Part shown: positions 42,793-52,267 of the stretch, piece after piece | How the letters are laid out: each line of letters starts with the position of its first letter | Numbering within the stretch: the first letter of the stretch is position 1 | Source of the DNA: Burkholderia sp. Nafp2/4-1b | GTDB taxonomy: Bacteria; Pseudomonadota; Gammaproteobacteria; Burkholderiales; Burkholderiaceae | Direction of reading: 5' to 3' | Assembly: GCF_003635165.1 (NCBI RefSeq) | Contig: NZ_ML058616.1 | Coordinates: forward strand, 62,001 to 126,000 | DNA length: 64,000 bases | The notes under the pieces: generated by a model | The model's input: the letters and a program-made list of their open reading frames with translations, nothing else | Database searches by the model: none | What the model was told of the DNA's origin: nothing | Program-made: the position numbers and the translations under genes

Positions 42793-42806
42793 CGTCGCGT
42801 CCCTCG

Positions 42807-44024
42807 TTACAGCCCGAGCATCATCTTCGCGATGATGTTCTTCTGGATCTCGTTCGAGCCGCCGAAGATCGACAGCTTGCGATTGTTGAAGTACTGCTGC
42901 GCGGCGCTCGCGGCTTCTTCCGGCCCGACCGGTTCGGCGCTGCCCTCCGCATGGTCGGCGTCGAGCGCATCTTCGATGAACGGCAGCGCGTAGGGCCCCA
43001 TCGCGCGGCGCATCAGCGCGGTGATTTCCTGGCGGATCTGCGTGCCGCGGATCTTCAACATCGAGCTTTCCGCACCCGGCACGCCGCCGCCCGCAACCGC
43101 GGCCAGCACGCGCAGGTTGGTCGTGCGCATGTTTTCCAGTTCGATCTCGACACGTGCAAGCCGCGCCGCGAAGAACGGATCGTCCGCGAGCGGCCGGCCG
43201 TTCTTGGTGACCTTCGCGGCAACCACGCGCAGCCGCTCGAGCGCGGCCGTCGAGAAGCCGATTCCCGCGATGTTGGTGCGCTCGTACGTGAGCAGGTATT
43301 TCGCGCAGGTCCAGCCGCGGTTCTCTTCGCCGACGAGGTTCTCCACCGGCACGCGCACGTCGGTGAAGAACACTTCGTTCACCTCGTGCTCGCCGTCGAG
43401 CGTGATGATCGGGCGCACTTCGACGCCCGGCGTATTCATGTCGATCAGCAGGAAACTGATGCCTTCCTGCTTGCGCACGTCGGTCGCGGTGCGCACGAGA
43501 CAGAAGATCATGTTCGCGTAGTGGCCGAGCGTGGTCCACGTCTTCTGGCCGTTCACGATGTAGTGCTCGCCCTGCGCGTCCACGCCCCGCACCGCGCTCG
43601 TCTTCACCGACGCGAGATCGGAACCGGCGCCCGGCTCCGAATAGCCCTGGCACCACCAGTCGGTGCCGTCGAGAATGCGCGGCAGCCAGCGGCGCTTCTG
43701 CGCTTCGCTGCCGTACTTGATCAGCACGGGGCCGAGCATGTTCACGCCGAACGGCACAATGCGCGGCGCGCCGGCCAGCGCGCATTCGTTGTCGAACAGG
43801 AACTTCTGCGCGACGCTCCAGCCGGGGCCGCCGTACTCGCGCGGCCAGTGGCTCGCGAGCCAGCCGCGCGCGTTGAGGATTGCATGCCATTCGCGCATGT
43901 CGTCGCGCGTCAGGCGCAGGCCGCCCTTCACCTTGCGCGCGATGCGCTCGGGCAGTTCGGCTTGCAGGAAGCGCTGCACTTCCGTGCGGAACGCTTCCTC
44001 TTCGGGAGTGAAATCGAGATCCAT
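42807..44024 (-). CDS. Acyl-CoA dehydrogenase, PimC-like large subunit
   Basis: This encodes a 405-residue acyl-CoA dehydrogenase very like the large subunit (PimC) of pimeloyl-CoA dehydrogenase. Recognisable elements are WCQGYSEPGAGSDLASVKT, NGQKTWTTLGHYANMIFCLVRT, DGEHEVNEVFFTDVRVP, YERTNIAG and the ending NNRKLSIFGGSNEIQKNIIAKMMLGL. The gene lies 29 bp after the hydratase/dehydrogenase gene and 14 bp before the small subunit gene. A dicarboxylyl-CoA substrate is inferred from this family and not from an experiment. Confidence 0.88.
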   Translation of the reverse strand: MDLDFTPEEEAFRTEVQRFLQAELPERIARKVKGGLRLTRDDMREWHAILNARGWLASHWPREYGGPGWSVAQKFLFDNECALAGAPRIVPFGVNMLGPVLIKYGSEAQKRRWLPRILDGTDWWCQGYSEPGAGSDLASVKTSAVRGVDAQGEHYIVNGQKTWTTLGHYANMIFCLVRTATDVRKQEGISFLLIDMNTPGVEVRPIITLDGEHEVNEVFFTDVRVPVENLVGEENRGWTCAKYLLTYERTNIAGIGFSTAALERLRVVAAKVTKNGRPLADDPFFAARLARVEIELENMRTTNLRVLAAVAGGGVPGAESSMLKIRGTQIRQEITALMRRAMGPYALPFIEDALDADHAEGSAEPVGPEEAASAAQQYFNNRKLSIFGGSNEIQKNIIAKMMLGL

Positions 44025-44053
44025 CGTGGGTCCGTTGCGAATGCGGTGAGCGT

Positions 44054-46189
44054 TCAGTCGATGTGGTTCAGGCTCGCGAAGGTCGCGCCGCGCTCGACCA
44101 GCTCGACGATCAGCGGCGACGGCTTCCAGAACAGCGGATCTTCCTTCGCGAACGCGCGAATGTCGGCGAGCACGTTCGCGAGGCCGACCGTGTCCGCGTA
44201 GTGCATCGGGCCGCCGCGGTAGCGCGGGAAGCCGTAGCCGTACAGGAACACCGCATCGACGTCGAGCGGGCGCAGCGCGATCTTCTCGTGCACGACGTTC
44301 GCGCCTTCGTTGATCATCGCGGCGAGGTAGCGGCGCAGGATCTCGTCGTCGGTGAACGTGCGCGGCGTGATGCCCTTCTTCGCGCGTTCTTCCGAGACAA
44401 TCGCCTCGACTTCCGGATCCGGCGTGCCGACGCGCGCGCCGTCCGGATACAGGTAGTAGCCGCGTGCCGTCTTTTGCCCGAACCAGCCGCGCTCGCACAG
44501 CCGGTCGGAAATCTCCACGTAGCGGGCGCGCGGATCGCGCGTCGCCGCGCGGCGCTTGCGGGTCGCCCAGCCGATGTCGCCGCCCGCGAGGTCGACGACC
44601 TGGAACGGCCCCATCGGGAAGCCGAATTCGCGCACCGCGCGGTCGATCTGGTACGGCGACGCGCCGTCCTCCATCAGGTAGTCGGCCGCGGTGCGGTAGA
44701 CCGCGAGGATGCGGTTGCCGATGAAGCCGTCGCACACGCCGGCGCGCACCGGCGTCTTCTTCATCTGCTTGGCGAGCGCGAACGCGGTCGCGACGACGTC
44801 CGCGCTCACACGCGCCGGCACGACGATCTCGAGCAGCTTCATCACGTTGGCCGGCGAGAAGAAATGCAGGCCGATCACGTCGGCCGGGCGGTCGGTGCTG
44901 GCGGCCAGTTCGTCGATGTCGAGATACGACGTGTTGGTCGCGAGCACCGCGCCCGGCTTGCACACGCGCGCGAGTTCGGCGAACACCGCCTTCTTCACGG
45001 CCATGTCCTCGAACACGGCCTCGATCACGACGTCGGCCTGCGCGAGCGCGTCATACGACGTGCTGCCCTTGAAGCGCGCGAGCCGCGCCGCATGTGCGGC
45101 CGGCGTCATCCGGCCTTTCGCGACGAGCCCGTCGTACACCTTCTCGACATGCGCGCGGCCGCGCGCGAGCGACGCTTCGTCGCGCTCGATCATCGTCACC
45201 GGCAGCCCGGCATCGAGCGCCGCGACCGCGATCCCCGCGCCCATCGTGCCGCCGCCGACCACGCCGATCCGCTCGACCGGACGCGCGCTCGCGCGGCGCG
45301 CCTCCGGCGCCTTCGCGGCCTCGCGTTCCGCGAAGAACGCATGCACGAGGCCCGCGCGCTGCGGGCTGTCGATGCATTGCAGGAACAGGCTGCGTTCGAG
45401 CTTCATCCCGGCGTCGAACGACAGCGTGAGCGCAGCCTCGACCGCGTCGACGATCTTCGCCGGCGAGAACAGCCCGCGCGACTTCTTCGGCAACTCGGCG
45501 CGTGCCGCGTCGATCGCGGCCTGCGCGGCTGCACGATCGGCGAGCCCCCGCGCATCGCGCGTCCGCCGCGGCGGCGCACCGAGCGACACGAGTTCCTGCG
45601 CATAGGCGAGCCCTTCGGCGAGCGTGTCGTCGCTGTGCGCGACGCGATCGACGAGACCGAGCGCGAGCGCTTCGTCGGCGCTCGCGTGGCGGCCGGTCAG
45701 CATCAGGTCGAGCGCGGCCTTCGCACCGATCAGGCGCGGCGCGCGCTGCGTACCGCCCGCGCCCGGCAGCAGGCCGAGCGTCACTTCGGGCAGCCCGAGC
45801 TTCGCGCCGGGCACCGCGAGCCGGTAATGGGCGGCGAGCGCGACCTCCAGGCCGCCGCCGAGCGTCGCGCCGTGCAGCGCGACCACGACCGGCTTCGCGC
45901 TCGACTCGATCCGCTCGCACACGTCGGGAAGCGACGGCGGCACCGGCGGCTTGCCGAATTCGCGGATGTCGGCGCCCGCGATGAAGTTGCGGCCGGCGCC
46001 GACGATCAGCACCGCGCGGATCGCGTCGTCGGCCTGCGCGGCGTCGAGCGCGTCGGCAAGGCCGCGCCGCACGTCCGCGGACAGCGCGTTGACGGGCGGA
46101 TGGTCGATCGTGACGACGAGCATCTTGTCGCGCCGTTCGCGCGTGACGGTGCCGGCCTGGGTGGATTCGGGGGAAGCGGGTGAATTCAT
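44054..46189 (-). CDS. Fused enoyl-CoA hydratase/3-hydroxyacyl-CoA dehydrogenase (PimF-like)
   Basis: This encodes a 711-residue bifunctional enzyme. Residues ~1-200 form an enoyl-CoA hydratase/isomerase with GADIREFG, ALHGATLGGGLEVALAAHYRLA and LPEVTLGLLPGAGGTQR. From ~300 an NAD-binding 3-hydroxyacyl-CoA dehydrogenase follows (VVGGGTMGAGIAVAALDAG, GLHFFSPANVMKLLEIV), with a C-terminal dehydrogenase domain from ~485 (DGFIGNRILAVYR). It starts the minus-strand transcript opposite a LysR gene and has a GGAGACACC ribosome site. No thiolase gene is nearby. Confidence 0.92.
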   Translation of the reverse strand: MNSPASPESTQAGTVTRERRDKMLVVTIDHPPVNALSADVRRGLADALDAAQADDAIRAVLIVGAGRNFIAGADIREFGKPPVPPSLPDVCERIESSAKPVVVALHGATLGGGLEVALAAHYRLAVPGAKLGLPEVTLGLLPGAGGTQRAPRLIGAKAALDLMLTGRHASADEALALGLVDRVAHSDDTLAEGLAYAQELVSLGAPPRRTRDARGLADRAAAQAAIDAARAELPKKSRGLFSPAKIVDAVEAALTLSFDAGMKLERSLFLQCIDSPQRAGLVHAFFAEREAAKAPEARRASARPVERIGVVGGGTMGAGIAVAALDAGLPVTMIERDEASLARGRAHVEKVYDGLVAKGRMTPAAHAARLARFKGSTSYDALAQADVVIEAVFEDMAVKKAVFAELARVCKPGAVLATNTSYLDIDELAASTDRPADVIGLHFFSPANVMKLLEIVVPARVSADVVATAFALAKQMKKTPVRAGVCDGFIGNRILAVYRTAADYLMEDGASPYQIDRAVREFGFPMGPFQVVDLAGGDIGWATRKRRAATRDPRARYVEISDRLCERGWFGQKTARGYYLYPDGARVGTPDPEVEAIVSEERAKKGITPRTFTDDEILRRYLAAMINEGANVVHEKIALRPLDVDAVFLYGYGFPRYRGGPMHYADTVGLANVLADIRAFAKEDPLFWKPSPLIVELVERGATFASLNHID

Positions 46190-46363
46190 GGTGTCTCCAG
46201 TGCGGTGCGCCGGGCGGACGGAACCGGTCGACGGGCCGGCGAGCGGCGCCGGTTCCCGAGCGTGGTCCCGCACGGCGGGAAACGATCCGGCGCGTTTGCC
46301 GGGGATGACTCGATTCTCGATTGATCGAGATTCATTGACAATTCCCGCACGCCTTTACAAGCT

Positions 46364-46380
46364 GTCAAGTCTGACTTGAC
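46364..46380. promoter_or_regulatory. Perfect 8-bp dyad upstream of the LysR gene
   Basis: GTCAAGTC-T-GACTTGAC is a perfect inverted repeat with a one-base centre. It lies in the 260-bp divergent spacer, about 70 bp before the LysR start codon and 175 bp before the PimF-like gene. It is the best LysR-type operator candidate. Confidence 0.6.
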
Positions 46381-46389
46381 ATTGAATGC

Positions 46390-46419
46390 TTTCGGACCGT
46401 TTCGGACCCTTTCGGACCG
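46390..46419. repeat. Triple 10-bp direct repeat
   Basis: Three uninterrupted units of TTTCGGACC followed by G, C and G. They lie directly after the dyad and before the LysR ribosome site. Confidence 0.75.
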
Positions 46420-46449
46420 TTAAGCGGGACGGATCAGGAGACACCCGGG

Positions 46450-47412
46450 ATGGACCTGAACGCGCTGACGCTGCTCGTCGAGATTCTCGACGCGGGCAAC
46501 CTGAGCAAGGCCGCGCAGCGGCTCAAGATGAGCCGCGCGAACGTCAGCTACCGGCTGAACCAGCTCGAGCGCTCGATCGGCCAGCAACTCGTGCGCCGCA
46601 CGACGCGCCGCATCGAGCCGACCGAGATCGGGCTGAAGCTGTACGAGCACGGCCGGCGCATCCGCAACGAGCTGCTCGCCGCGCAGGAATCGGTGACGAC
46701 GCTCGGCCAGGACCTGCAGGGCCGCGTGCGGCTGTCGGTGCCGAGCGGCTACGGGCAGATGGTGATGTCCGAGTGGCTGCTCGCGTTCAAGCGGCTGCAT
46801 CCGGGTATCGTGCTCGACGTGGTGTTCGAGAATCGCGTGGAGGACCTGATGCGCGATGAAGTCGACATCGCGATCCGCGTGATGTCCGAGCCACCGCAGA
46901 ACCTCGTCGCGCGCGACATGGGCGCGGTGCGCTACGTCGCGTGCGCGTCGCCCGCGTTCGCGGCCGCGCACGGGATGCCCGCGAGCCTCGGCGCGCTGGC
47001 CGCCGCGCCGGTCGTCACCGCGACGGTGCTGGGCCGGCAGCTGCGGATCGCCGCGTATCTCGGCGACGAGCGGCACGAGGTGCTGCTCGAGCCCACGCTG
47101 ATTTCGGAGAACTTCCTGTTCCTGCGCCAGGCGATCCTCGCCGGCATCGGCGTCGGCATCGTGCCCGACTACGTGATGCAGGACGACATGCGGCGCGGCA
47201 CGGTCGTCACGTCGCTCGACGCATATCGGCTCAGCATCTTCGGCACGCACATGTACATGCTGTACATGCCGAACCGGCACCACACGCGTGCCACCGCGAC
47301 GTTCATAGAGTTCGTCCTCGAACAGGCCGGAAAGGCCGGCCGGGGCGGGCCCGGCGGGATGCGTCAGGGTTTCCTGTCGGATGACAACCCGCCGGCCACG
47401 CGGCGACAATAG
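46450..47412 (+). CDS. LysR-type regulator of the adjacent beta-oxidation cluster
   Basis: This encodes a 320-residue LysR-type regulator. The N-terminal winged helix-turn-helix is NLSKAAQRLKMSRANVSYRLNQLERSIG; the effector domain follows from ~90 (GRVRLSVPSGYGQMVMSEWLL). It ends with a Gly/Arg-rich tail after ~295. Divergence from the PimF-like gene makes it the likely local regulator. The ATG at 46450 has an AGGAGA site. The effector is unknown; a CoA thioester or dicarboxylate would suit the neighbours. Confidence 0.9.
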   Translation: MDLNALTLLVEILDAGNLSKAAQRLKMSRANVSYRLNQLERSIGQQLVRRTTRRIEPTEIGLKLYEHGRRIRNELLAAQESVTTLGQDLQGRVRLSVPSGYGQMVMSEWLLAFKRLHPGIVLDVVFENRVEDLMRDEVDIAIRVMSEPPQNLVARDMGAVRYVACASPAFAAAHGMPASLGALAAAPVVTATVLGRQLRIAAYLGDERHEVLLEPTLISENFLFLRQAILAGIGVGIVPDYVMQDDMRRGTVVTSLDAYRLSIFGTHMYMLYMPNRHHTRATATFIEFVLEQAGKAGRGGPGGMRQGFLSDDNPPATRRQ

Positions 47413-47483
47413 CGCGCCGTCCGTGCGGAGCGCGTGCCGCGCACACGCCGCCTCCTTCGAATCCACTGTTGCCGAGGGTTTCA

Positions 47484-49367
47484 ATGTTCGACCGGATCCG
47501 TCCGCATTCGCGTCCCCGGACGCTCGCCGCCACGCTCGCACTCGTTGCGCTCGCCACGATCGATGCCGGCTGCACGTCGCCGTCCGCGCCATCGAACGCC
47601 GTCGTCCCGGTCGCCGCCGCGTCGGGCGCCGCGGTGCCGCTGCCCGGCGTGCACGCGCCGGAGCTGTCGTCCGGCTGGACCGACAAGCCGGGCTGGACCT
47701 CGCAGCGCTTCATGATCGCGGCCGCGAACCCGCTCGCGACGCAGGCCGGCTACGACATGCTGAAGGCCGGCGGCACCGCGATCGACGCGGCGATCGCGAC
47801 GCAGATGGTGCTCGCGCTCGTCGAGCCGCAATCGTCGGGAATCGGCGGCGGCGCGTTCATGCTGTACTTCGACGGCAACGCGACGCAGGCGTACGACGGC
47901 CGCGAAACCGCGCCGGCCGCCGCGACCGACCGGCTGTTCTACGGCCCGACCGGGCAGCCGATGAGCTTCTACGAAGGTGTCGTCGGCGGGCGTTCGGTCG
48001 GCACGCCGGGCGTGCTGCGGATGCTCGACGCCGCGCACCGCGCGCACGGCAAGCTGCCGTGGCGCCGGTTGTTCCAGCCGGCGATCCGGCTCGCCGAGCA
48101 CGGCTTCACGATCAGCCCGCGCCTCGCGATGCTGATCGCGAACGACAAGTACCTGATGAACGACCCGGCCGCGCGCGCGTACTTCTACAACAAGGACGGC
48201 ACACCGAAGGCGGCCGGCACCGTGCTGAAGAACCCCGCGCTCGCGACCGTGCTGCGCCAGGTTGCCGACCGCGGCGCGAACGCGTTCTACACCGGTGCGA
48301 TCGCACGCGACATCGTCACGAAGGTGCACAAGCACCCGACCAATCCGGGCCTGCTGTCGCTGCAGGATCTCGCGCGCTACAAGGCGAAGGTGCGTGCGCC
48401 GCTGTGCACCGACTACCGGCGCTCGGTGGTGTGCGGGATGCCGCCGCCGTCGTCGGGCGGCCTCGCGATCGCGCAGATGCTCGGCATCCTCCAGGCGATG
48501 CCCGACTGGCAGCAGATCGGCGCGCAGAAGCCGATGCGCAACGAGGTCGGCTACGAGCCGACGCCGTTCGCCGCGCACCTGTTCAGCGAGGCCGGGCGCC
48601 TCGCCTATGCGGATCGCGCGCGCTACGTCGCCGATCCCGATTTCGCGCCGCTGCCGGGCGGCGGCTGGGCGAGCCTCACCGACAAGAGCTATCTCGCGCA
48701 GCGTGCGCGCCTGATCGGCGACAACAGCATGGGCGTCGCGCAGGCCGGCACGCCGCAGGGCGCGACGCTCGCGCTGGCCGACGACCGCAGCCCCGAATTG
48801 CCGTCGACCTCCGACATCGCGATCGTCGACCGCTACGGCCAGGCGTTGTCGATGACGACCAGCGTCGAGGATGCGTTCGGTTCACGGCTGATGGTGCGCG
48901 GCTTCATGCTGAACAACCAGCTGACCGATTTCTCGTTCGTGTCGAGCGAGAACGGGCGGCCGGTCGCGAACCGCGTGCAGCCCGGCAAGCGGCCGCGCTC
49001 GGCGATGTCGCCGGAGCTCGTGTTCGACCAGAAAACGAAGCAGGTCACGATGATCGTTGGTTCAGCCGGCGGCCCCGCGATCATCAACCACGTCGCGAAG
49101 ACGATGATCGGCGTGCTCGACTGGGGGATGACGATGCAGCAGGCGATCGCGCTGCCGAACTTCGGGTCGATGAACGGGCCGACGCAGCTCGAACGCGGCC
49201 GCGTGTCGGATGCGCTCGTCGATGGGCTGAAGGGGCGCGGGCACGACGTGAAAGTCGTCGAGATGAACTCGGGGGTGCAGGGAATCCAGCGGCTGAACGT
49301 GCAGGGGCAGACGGTGTGGTTCGGCGGGGCCGATCCGCGGCGGGAAGGGGTGGCGATGGGGGAATGA
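47484..49367 (+). CDS. ggt: Gamma-glutamyltransferase
   Basis: This encodes a 627-residue gamma-glutamyltranspeptidase (Ntn hydrolase, cleaved into two subunits) acting on glutathione and related gamma-glutamyl compounds in the periplasm. The nucleophile threonine region is ELPSTSDIAIVDRYG, with the TTH-like motif altered to TSD. GIGGGAFMLYFDG and VSTPGVLRMLDAAHRAHGKLPW-type regions are typical. The N-terminus is a signal peptide with ATIDAGC, not a canonical lipobox. The ATG at 47484 has GAGGG upstream; a TTG at 47469 is in frame. The LysR gene is upstream. Confidence 0.92.
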   Translation: MFDRIRPHSRPRTLAATLALVALATIDAGCTSPSAPSNAVVPVAAASGAAVPLPGVHAPELSSGWTDKPGWTSQRFMIAAANPLATQAGYDMLKAGGTAIDAAIATQMVLALVEPQSSGIGGGAFMLYFDGNATQAYDGRETAPAAATDRLFYGPTGQPMSFYEGVVGGRSVGTPGVLRMLDAAHRAHGKLPWRRLFQPAIRLAEHGFTISPRLAMLIANDKYLMNDPAARAYFYNKDGTPKAAGTVLKNPALATVLRQVADRGANAFYTGAIARDIVTKVHKHPTNPGLLSLQDLARYKAKVRAPLCTDYRRSVVCGMPPPSSGGLAIAQMLGILQAMPDWQQIGAQKPMRNEVGYEPTPFAAHLFSEAGRLAYADRARYVADPDFAPLPGGGWASLTDKSYLAQRARLIGDNSMGVAQAGTPQGATLALADDRSPELPSTSDIAIVDRYGQALSMTTSVEDAFGSRLMVRGFMLNNQLTDFSFVSSENGRPVANRVQPGKRPRSAMSPELVFDQKTKQVTMIVGSAGGPAIINHVAKTMIGVLDWGMTMQQAIALPNFGSMNGPTQLERGRVSDALVDGLKGRGHDVKVVEMNSGVQGIQRLNVQGQTVWFGGADPRREGVAMGE

Positions 49368-49438
49368 GGCGACCGACGTGACTGATGCGCCCGGCTGGCA
49401 GCGCACGCGCGCCGCCGGCCGGGCGTTGGACAAGCGCT

Positions 49439-50332
49439 TTACCCCCGCCCCTTCCAAGGCACCACCCGCCGCTCGACCCAGCGCATCGCGAGATCGAACA
49501 ACCACGCGATCGCGCCGATGATCAGAATCCCCATCACGACGATATCGGTGCGCAGGAAGCTCGACGCGTTGAGCACCATCTGCCCGAGCCCTGCCGTCGC
49601 GGCGACCATCTCGGCCGCGACGAGCGTCGTCCAGCCGAACCCGATCGCGATCCGCAGCCCGGTGAGGATTTCCGGCAGCGCGGCCGGCAGCACGACATGG
49701 CGCACGATCTGCGCGAAGCTGCCGCCAAGCGAATACGCGGCGTTGATCTGCTCGACCGTCGCCGCGCGCACGCCGGCGCGCGCCGCCAACGCGATCGGCG
49801 CGAAGCACGCGAGGAAGATCACGACCAGCTTCGCCGTTTCATCGATGCCGAACCAGATCACGACGAGCGGCAGGTACGCGAGCGGCGGCAGCGGCCGGTA
49901 GAACTCCAGCAGCGGATCGAGCACGCCGCGCGCGATGCGGCTCACGCCCATCAGGATGCCGGCCGGCACGCCGATCGCAGTTGCGAACACGAACGCGCCG
50001 AACACACGCGCGGCGCTCCACAACAAGTGCTCGGACAACGGCAACCCGCCCTGGATACGCCCGTGCCATGCATCGACGAACGCGGTCCACACCGCTTCCG
50101 GCGCGGGCAGGAACAGCGGCGGCAGCCACTGCAGATGCGTCGCGACCCACCACAGCACGGCCAGCGCCGCGACCGTCGCCGCGCTGAGCGCGGCCGTGTT
50201 CCCCTGCCCGGGCAACCGGTAGCGGTTCGACGAACGGACCGGACGCGCTGCGTCGCGTCGTTGCCTAGCGTGATCGTCCTGCCCGAACGGCGCGGTCGCG
50301 CGTTCGGCCGCCCAAGAATCCTGCGTGCTCAT
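49439..50332 (-). CDS. Taurine/sulfonate-type ABC transporter permease
   Basis: This encodes a 297-residue TauC/SsuC-type permease with five to six membrane helices. The EAA motif that docks on the ATPase is ARAGVRAATVEQINAAYSLGGSFAQIVRHVVLPAALPEILTGLR. The ATG at 50332 has an AGGA ribosome site; an in-frame ATG at 50404 overlaps the stop codon of the ATPase gene (TGATG) and is a real alternative. It is last of a three-gene transcript with the ATPase and binding protein. The ligand is not proved. Confidence 0.88.
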   Translation of the reverse strand: MSTQDSWAAERATAPFGQDDHARQRRDAARPVRSSNRYRLPGQGNTAALSAATVAALAVLWWVATHLQWLPPLFLPAPEAVWTAFVDAWHGRIQGGLPLSEHLLWSAARVFGAFVFATAIGVPAGILMGVSRIARGVLDPLLEFYRPLPPLAYLPLVVIWFGIDETAKLVVIFLACFAPIALAARAGVRAATVEQINAAYSLGGSFAQIVRHVVLPAALPEILTGLRIAIGFGWTTLVAAEMVAATAGLGQMVLNASSFLRTDIVVMGILIIGAIAWLFDLAMRWVERRVVPWKGRG

Positions 50333-50403
50333 GTCGTCCTGCCTGTGCAAGGTACTGATCCGGCCGCGCCCGACGGACGCGCCGTGTCGCGCGAACTCGT
50401 GCA

Positions 50404-51201
50404 TCACGCGGTCTCCGCGACCGCCTCGTCGCGATGCAGATACGCGATCAGCCGTTCGCGCCATTCGATGAATTCCGGCGACGACTTCACCGCGCGCGCA
50501 TCCCGCGATTCGACGTAACGCCGTGCGAACGGCAGCTCGAAGGTTTCCGCGATGCGGCCGGGGCCCGGCGTCATCACGACGAGCCGCGTCGCGAGGAACA
50601 GCGCCTCCTCGACGTCGTGCGTGATGAAGAACACCGTCTTGCCGGTGCGCGCCCACACGTCGAGCACGAGCGCCTGCATCGTGCCGCGCGTCATCGCGTC
50701 GAGCGCGCCCATCGGCTCGTCCATCAGCAGCACCCGCGGGTCGCTTGCTAGCGCACGCGCGATGCCGACGCGCTGCTGCATCCCGCCCGACAGCTCGTAC
50801 ACGCGCGCATGCACATGACGCTCGAGACCGACGAGCGCGAGCATCTCGGTCGCGCGCGCTTCGCGTTCGGCCTTCGACACACGCGCGAAGCGCAACCCGA
50901 GCGCAACGTTGTCGAGCACATCGAGCCACGGCAGCAGCGCGTATTTCTGGAACACGACGCCGCGATCGGCGCCGGGGCCCGTGACCGGCACGCCGTCGAC
51001 GCACACGTCGCCCGTCGTCGGCGCGACGAAGCCGGCCATGCAGTTCAGCAGCGTCGTCTTCCCGCACCCGGACGCGCCGAGCGCGACGACGAATTCACCG
51101 GAATCGATGCGCAGGTCGACGCGCGCGAGCGCCTGCGTCGTCGGCCGACCGCGCTCGCCCGGATAGGCGACCGATACCTGACGGACTTCCAGCGTGCTCA
51201 T
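50404..51201 (-). CDS. Taurine/sulfonate-type ABC transporter ATPase
   Basis: This encodes a 265-residue ABC ATPase. Walker A is GASGCGKTTLLN, the signature is ELSGGMQQRVGIARAL, Walker B is VLLMDEPMGALD and the switch His is ITHDVEEALFLA. It belongs to the nitrate/sulfonate/taurine cluster of importers. It starts 50 bp after the binding-protein gene, which suggests one transcript with the permease gene overlapping its stop codon at 50404. Confidence 0.92.
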   Translation of the reverse strand: MSTLEVRQVSVAYPGERGRPTTQALARVDLRIDSGEFVVALGASGCGKTTLLNCMAGFVAPTTGDVCVDGVPVTGPGADRGVVFQKYALLPWLDVLDNVALGLRFARVSKAEREARATEMLALVGLERHVHARVYELSGGMQQRVGIARALASDPRVLLMDEPMGALDAMTRGTMQALVLDVWARTGKTVFFITHDVEEALFLATRLVVMTPGPGRIAETFELPFARRYVESRDARAVKSSPEFIEWRERLIAYLHRDEAVAETA

Positions 51202-51250
51202 GATCGAAGGGCTCCGCGATGAGTGGCCTGACGTGCGTGCGGTGCCGCGC

Positions 51251-52267
51251 TCAGCGCGCGGCCTTCTGCACGAACTGCGGATCGACGCCGACCGAGTAGT
51301 CGGCGAGCACCGTCTGGATCGTGCCCTGCGTCTTCAGGAACGCGGCGGTGGCCGCGAGCGACTTCGCGGCGCCGGACTGCGCACCGCCGCCGAGCCACGT
51401 CGGCGACGCCTGCTCGGCCGGCGTCGGGAACGCGTAGAGCGCGAGGCTCGCCGGCACGTCCGGCGCGTTCGCGCCCGACACCTTCGCGACCGCCGCGACC
51501 TGCGGCGAGCCGACCTTCCACGCGGCGGTGTGCGCGCGGTAGTCGGCATCGGCGGCCGCCAGCACCTTCACGAAGCGCGCGACGAACTCGGGGTTCTCGC
51601 GCGCGAACTTGCGGCTCACGACGAAGCCGTCGAAGGTCGCCTTGCCGCTTTCCTTCGCGACCTGGCCCGACGTCGTCAGCACGGTGCCCGACTGCTTGAC
51701 CTTCGCGAGCACCGGATCCCAGATGTAGGTCGCGTCGATGTCGCCGCGCGTCCACGCAGCGGCGACTTCGGGCGGACGCAGGTTGACGATCTTCACGTCG
51801 TTCGGGTTCACGCCGGCGGCCTGCAGCGCGACGAGCGTATGGAAGTGCGACGTCGACACGAACGGCACGCCGATCTTCTTGCCCTTCAGCGCGGCGACGC
51901 TGGTCACGCCCGAGCCGTTGCGCGCGACGAGCGCCTCGGCGTCGTTGATGTTGTCGAGCACCCAGAACAGCGAGATGTCGAGCCCCTGCGACAGGCCGGC
52001 CGCGATCGGGCTGGAGCCGGCCTCGCCGAGCTGCACGGAGCCCGACGCGAGCGCGCGGATCACGTCGGCGCCGCTGTCGAGCTTGCGGAACGTGACCTTG
52101 TAGCCGGTGGCCTTTTCGACTTCACCGCTTGCCTGCGCATAGCGCCACGGCACGACCATGTCCTGGTACGCGATCACGACCTCGCGCGAGTCGGCGTGCG
52201 CCGCGCCCAGCGCGGCAAAGGCGGTCAGCGCGACGACGGCGCGGCGGATGAAGCTGAAACGGGACAT
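51251..52267 (-). CDS. Taurine-type ABC transporter substrate-binding protein
   Basis: This encodes a 338-residue periplasmic binding protein of the TauA/SsuA type. A signal peptide of about 25 residues ends in AHA-DSR. The mature part begins EVVIAYQDMVVPWRYAQ; GSVQLGEAGSSPIAAGLSQG, VPFVSTSHFHTLVALQAAG and WTRGDIDATYIWDP match taurine-binding proteins well. It is the first gene of the transporter set. No tauD dioxygenase or sulfonate monooxygenase follows, so the ligand is inferred from family only. Confidence 0.9.
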   Translation of the reverse strand: MSRFSFIRRAVVALTAFAALGAAHADSREVVIAYQDMVVPWRYAQASGEVEKATGYKVTFRKLDSGADVIRALASGSVQLGEAGSSPIAAGLSQGLDISLFWVLDNINDAEALVARNGSGVTSVAALKGKKIGVPFVSTSHFHTLVALQAAGVNPNDVKIVNLRPPEVAAAWTRGDIDATYIWDPVLAKVKQSGTVLTTSGQVAKESGKATFDGFVVSRKFARENPEFVARFVKVLAAADADYRAHTAAWKVGSPQVAAVAKVSGANAPDVPASLALYAFPTPAEQASPTWLGGGAQSGAAKSLAATAAFLKTQGTIQTVLADYSVGVDPQFVQKAAR

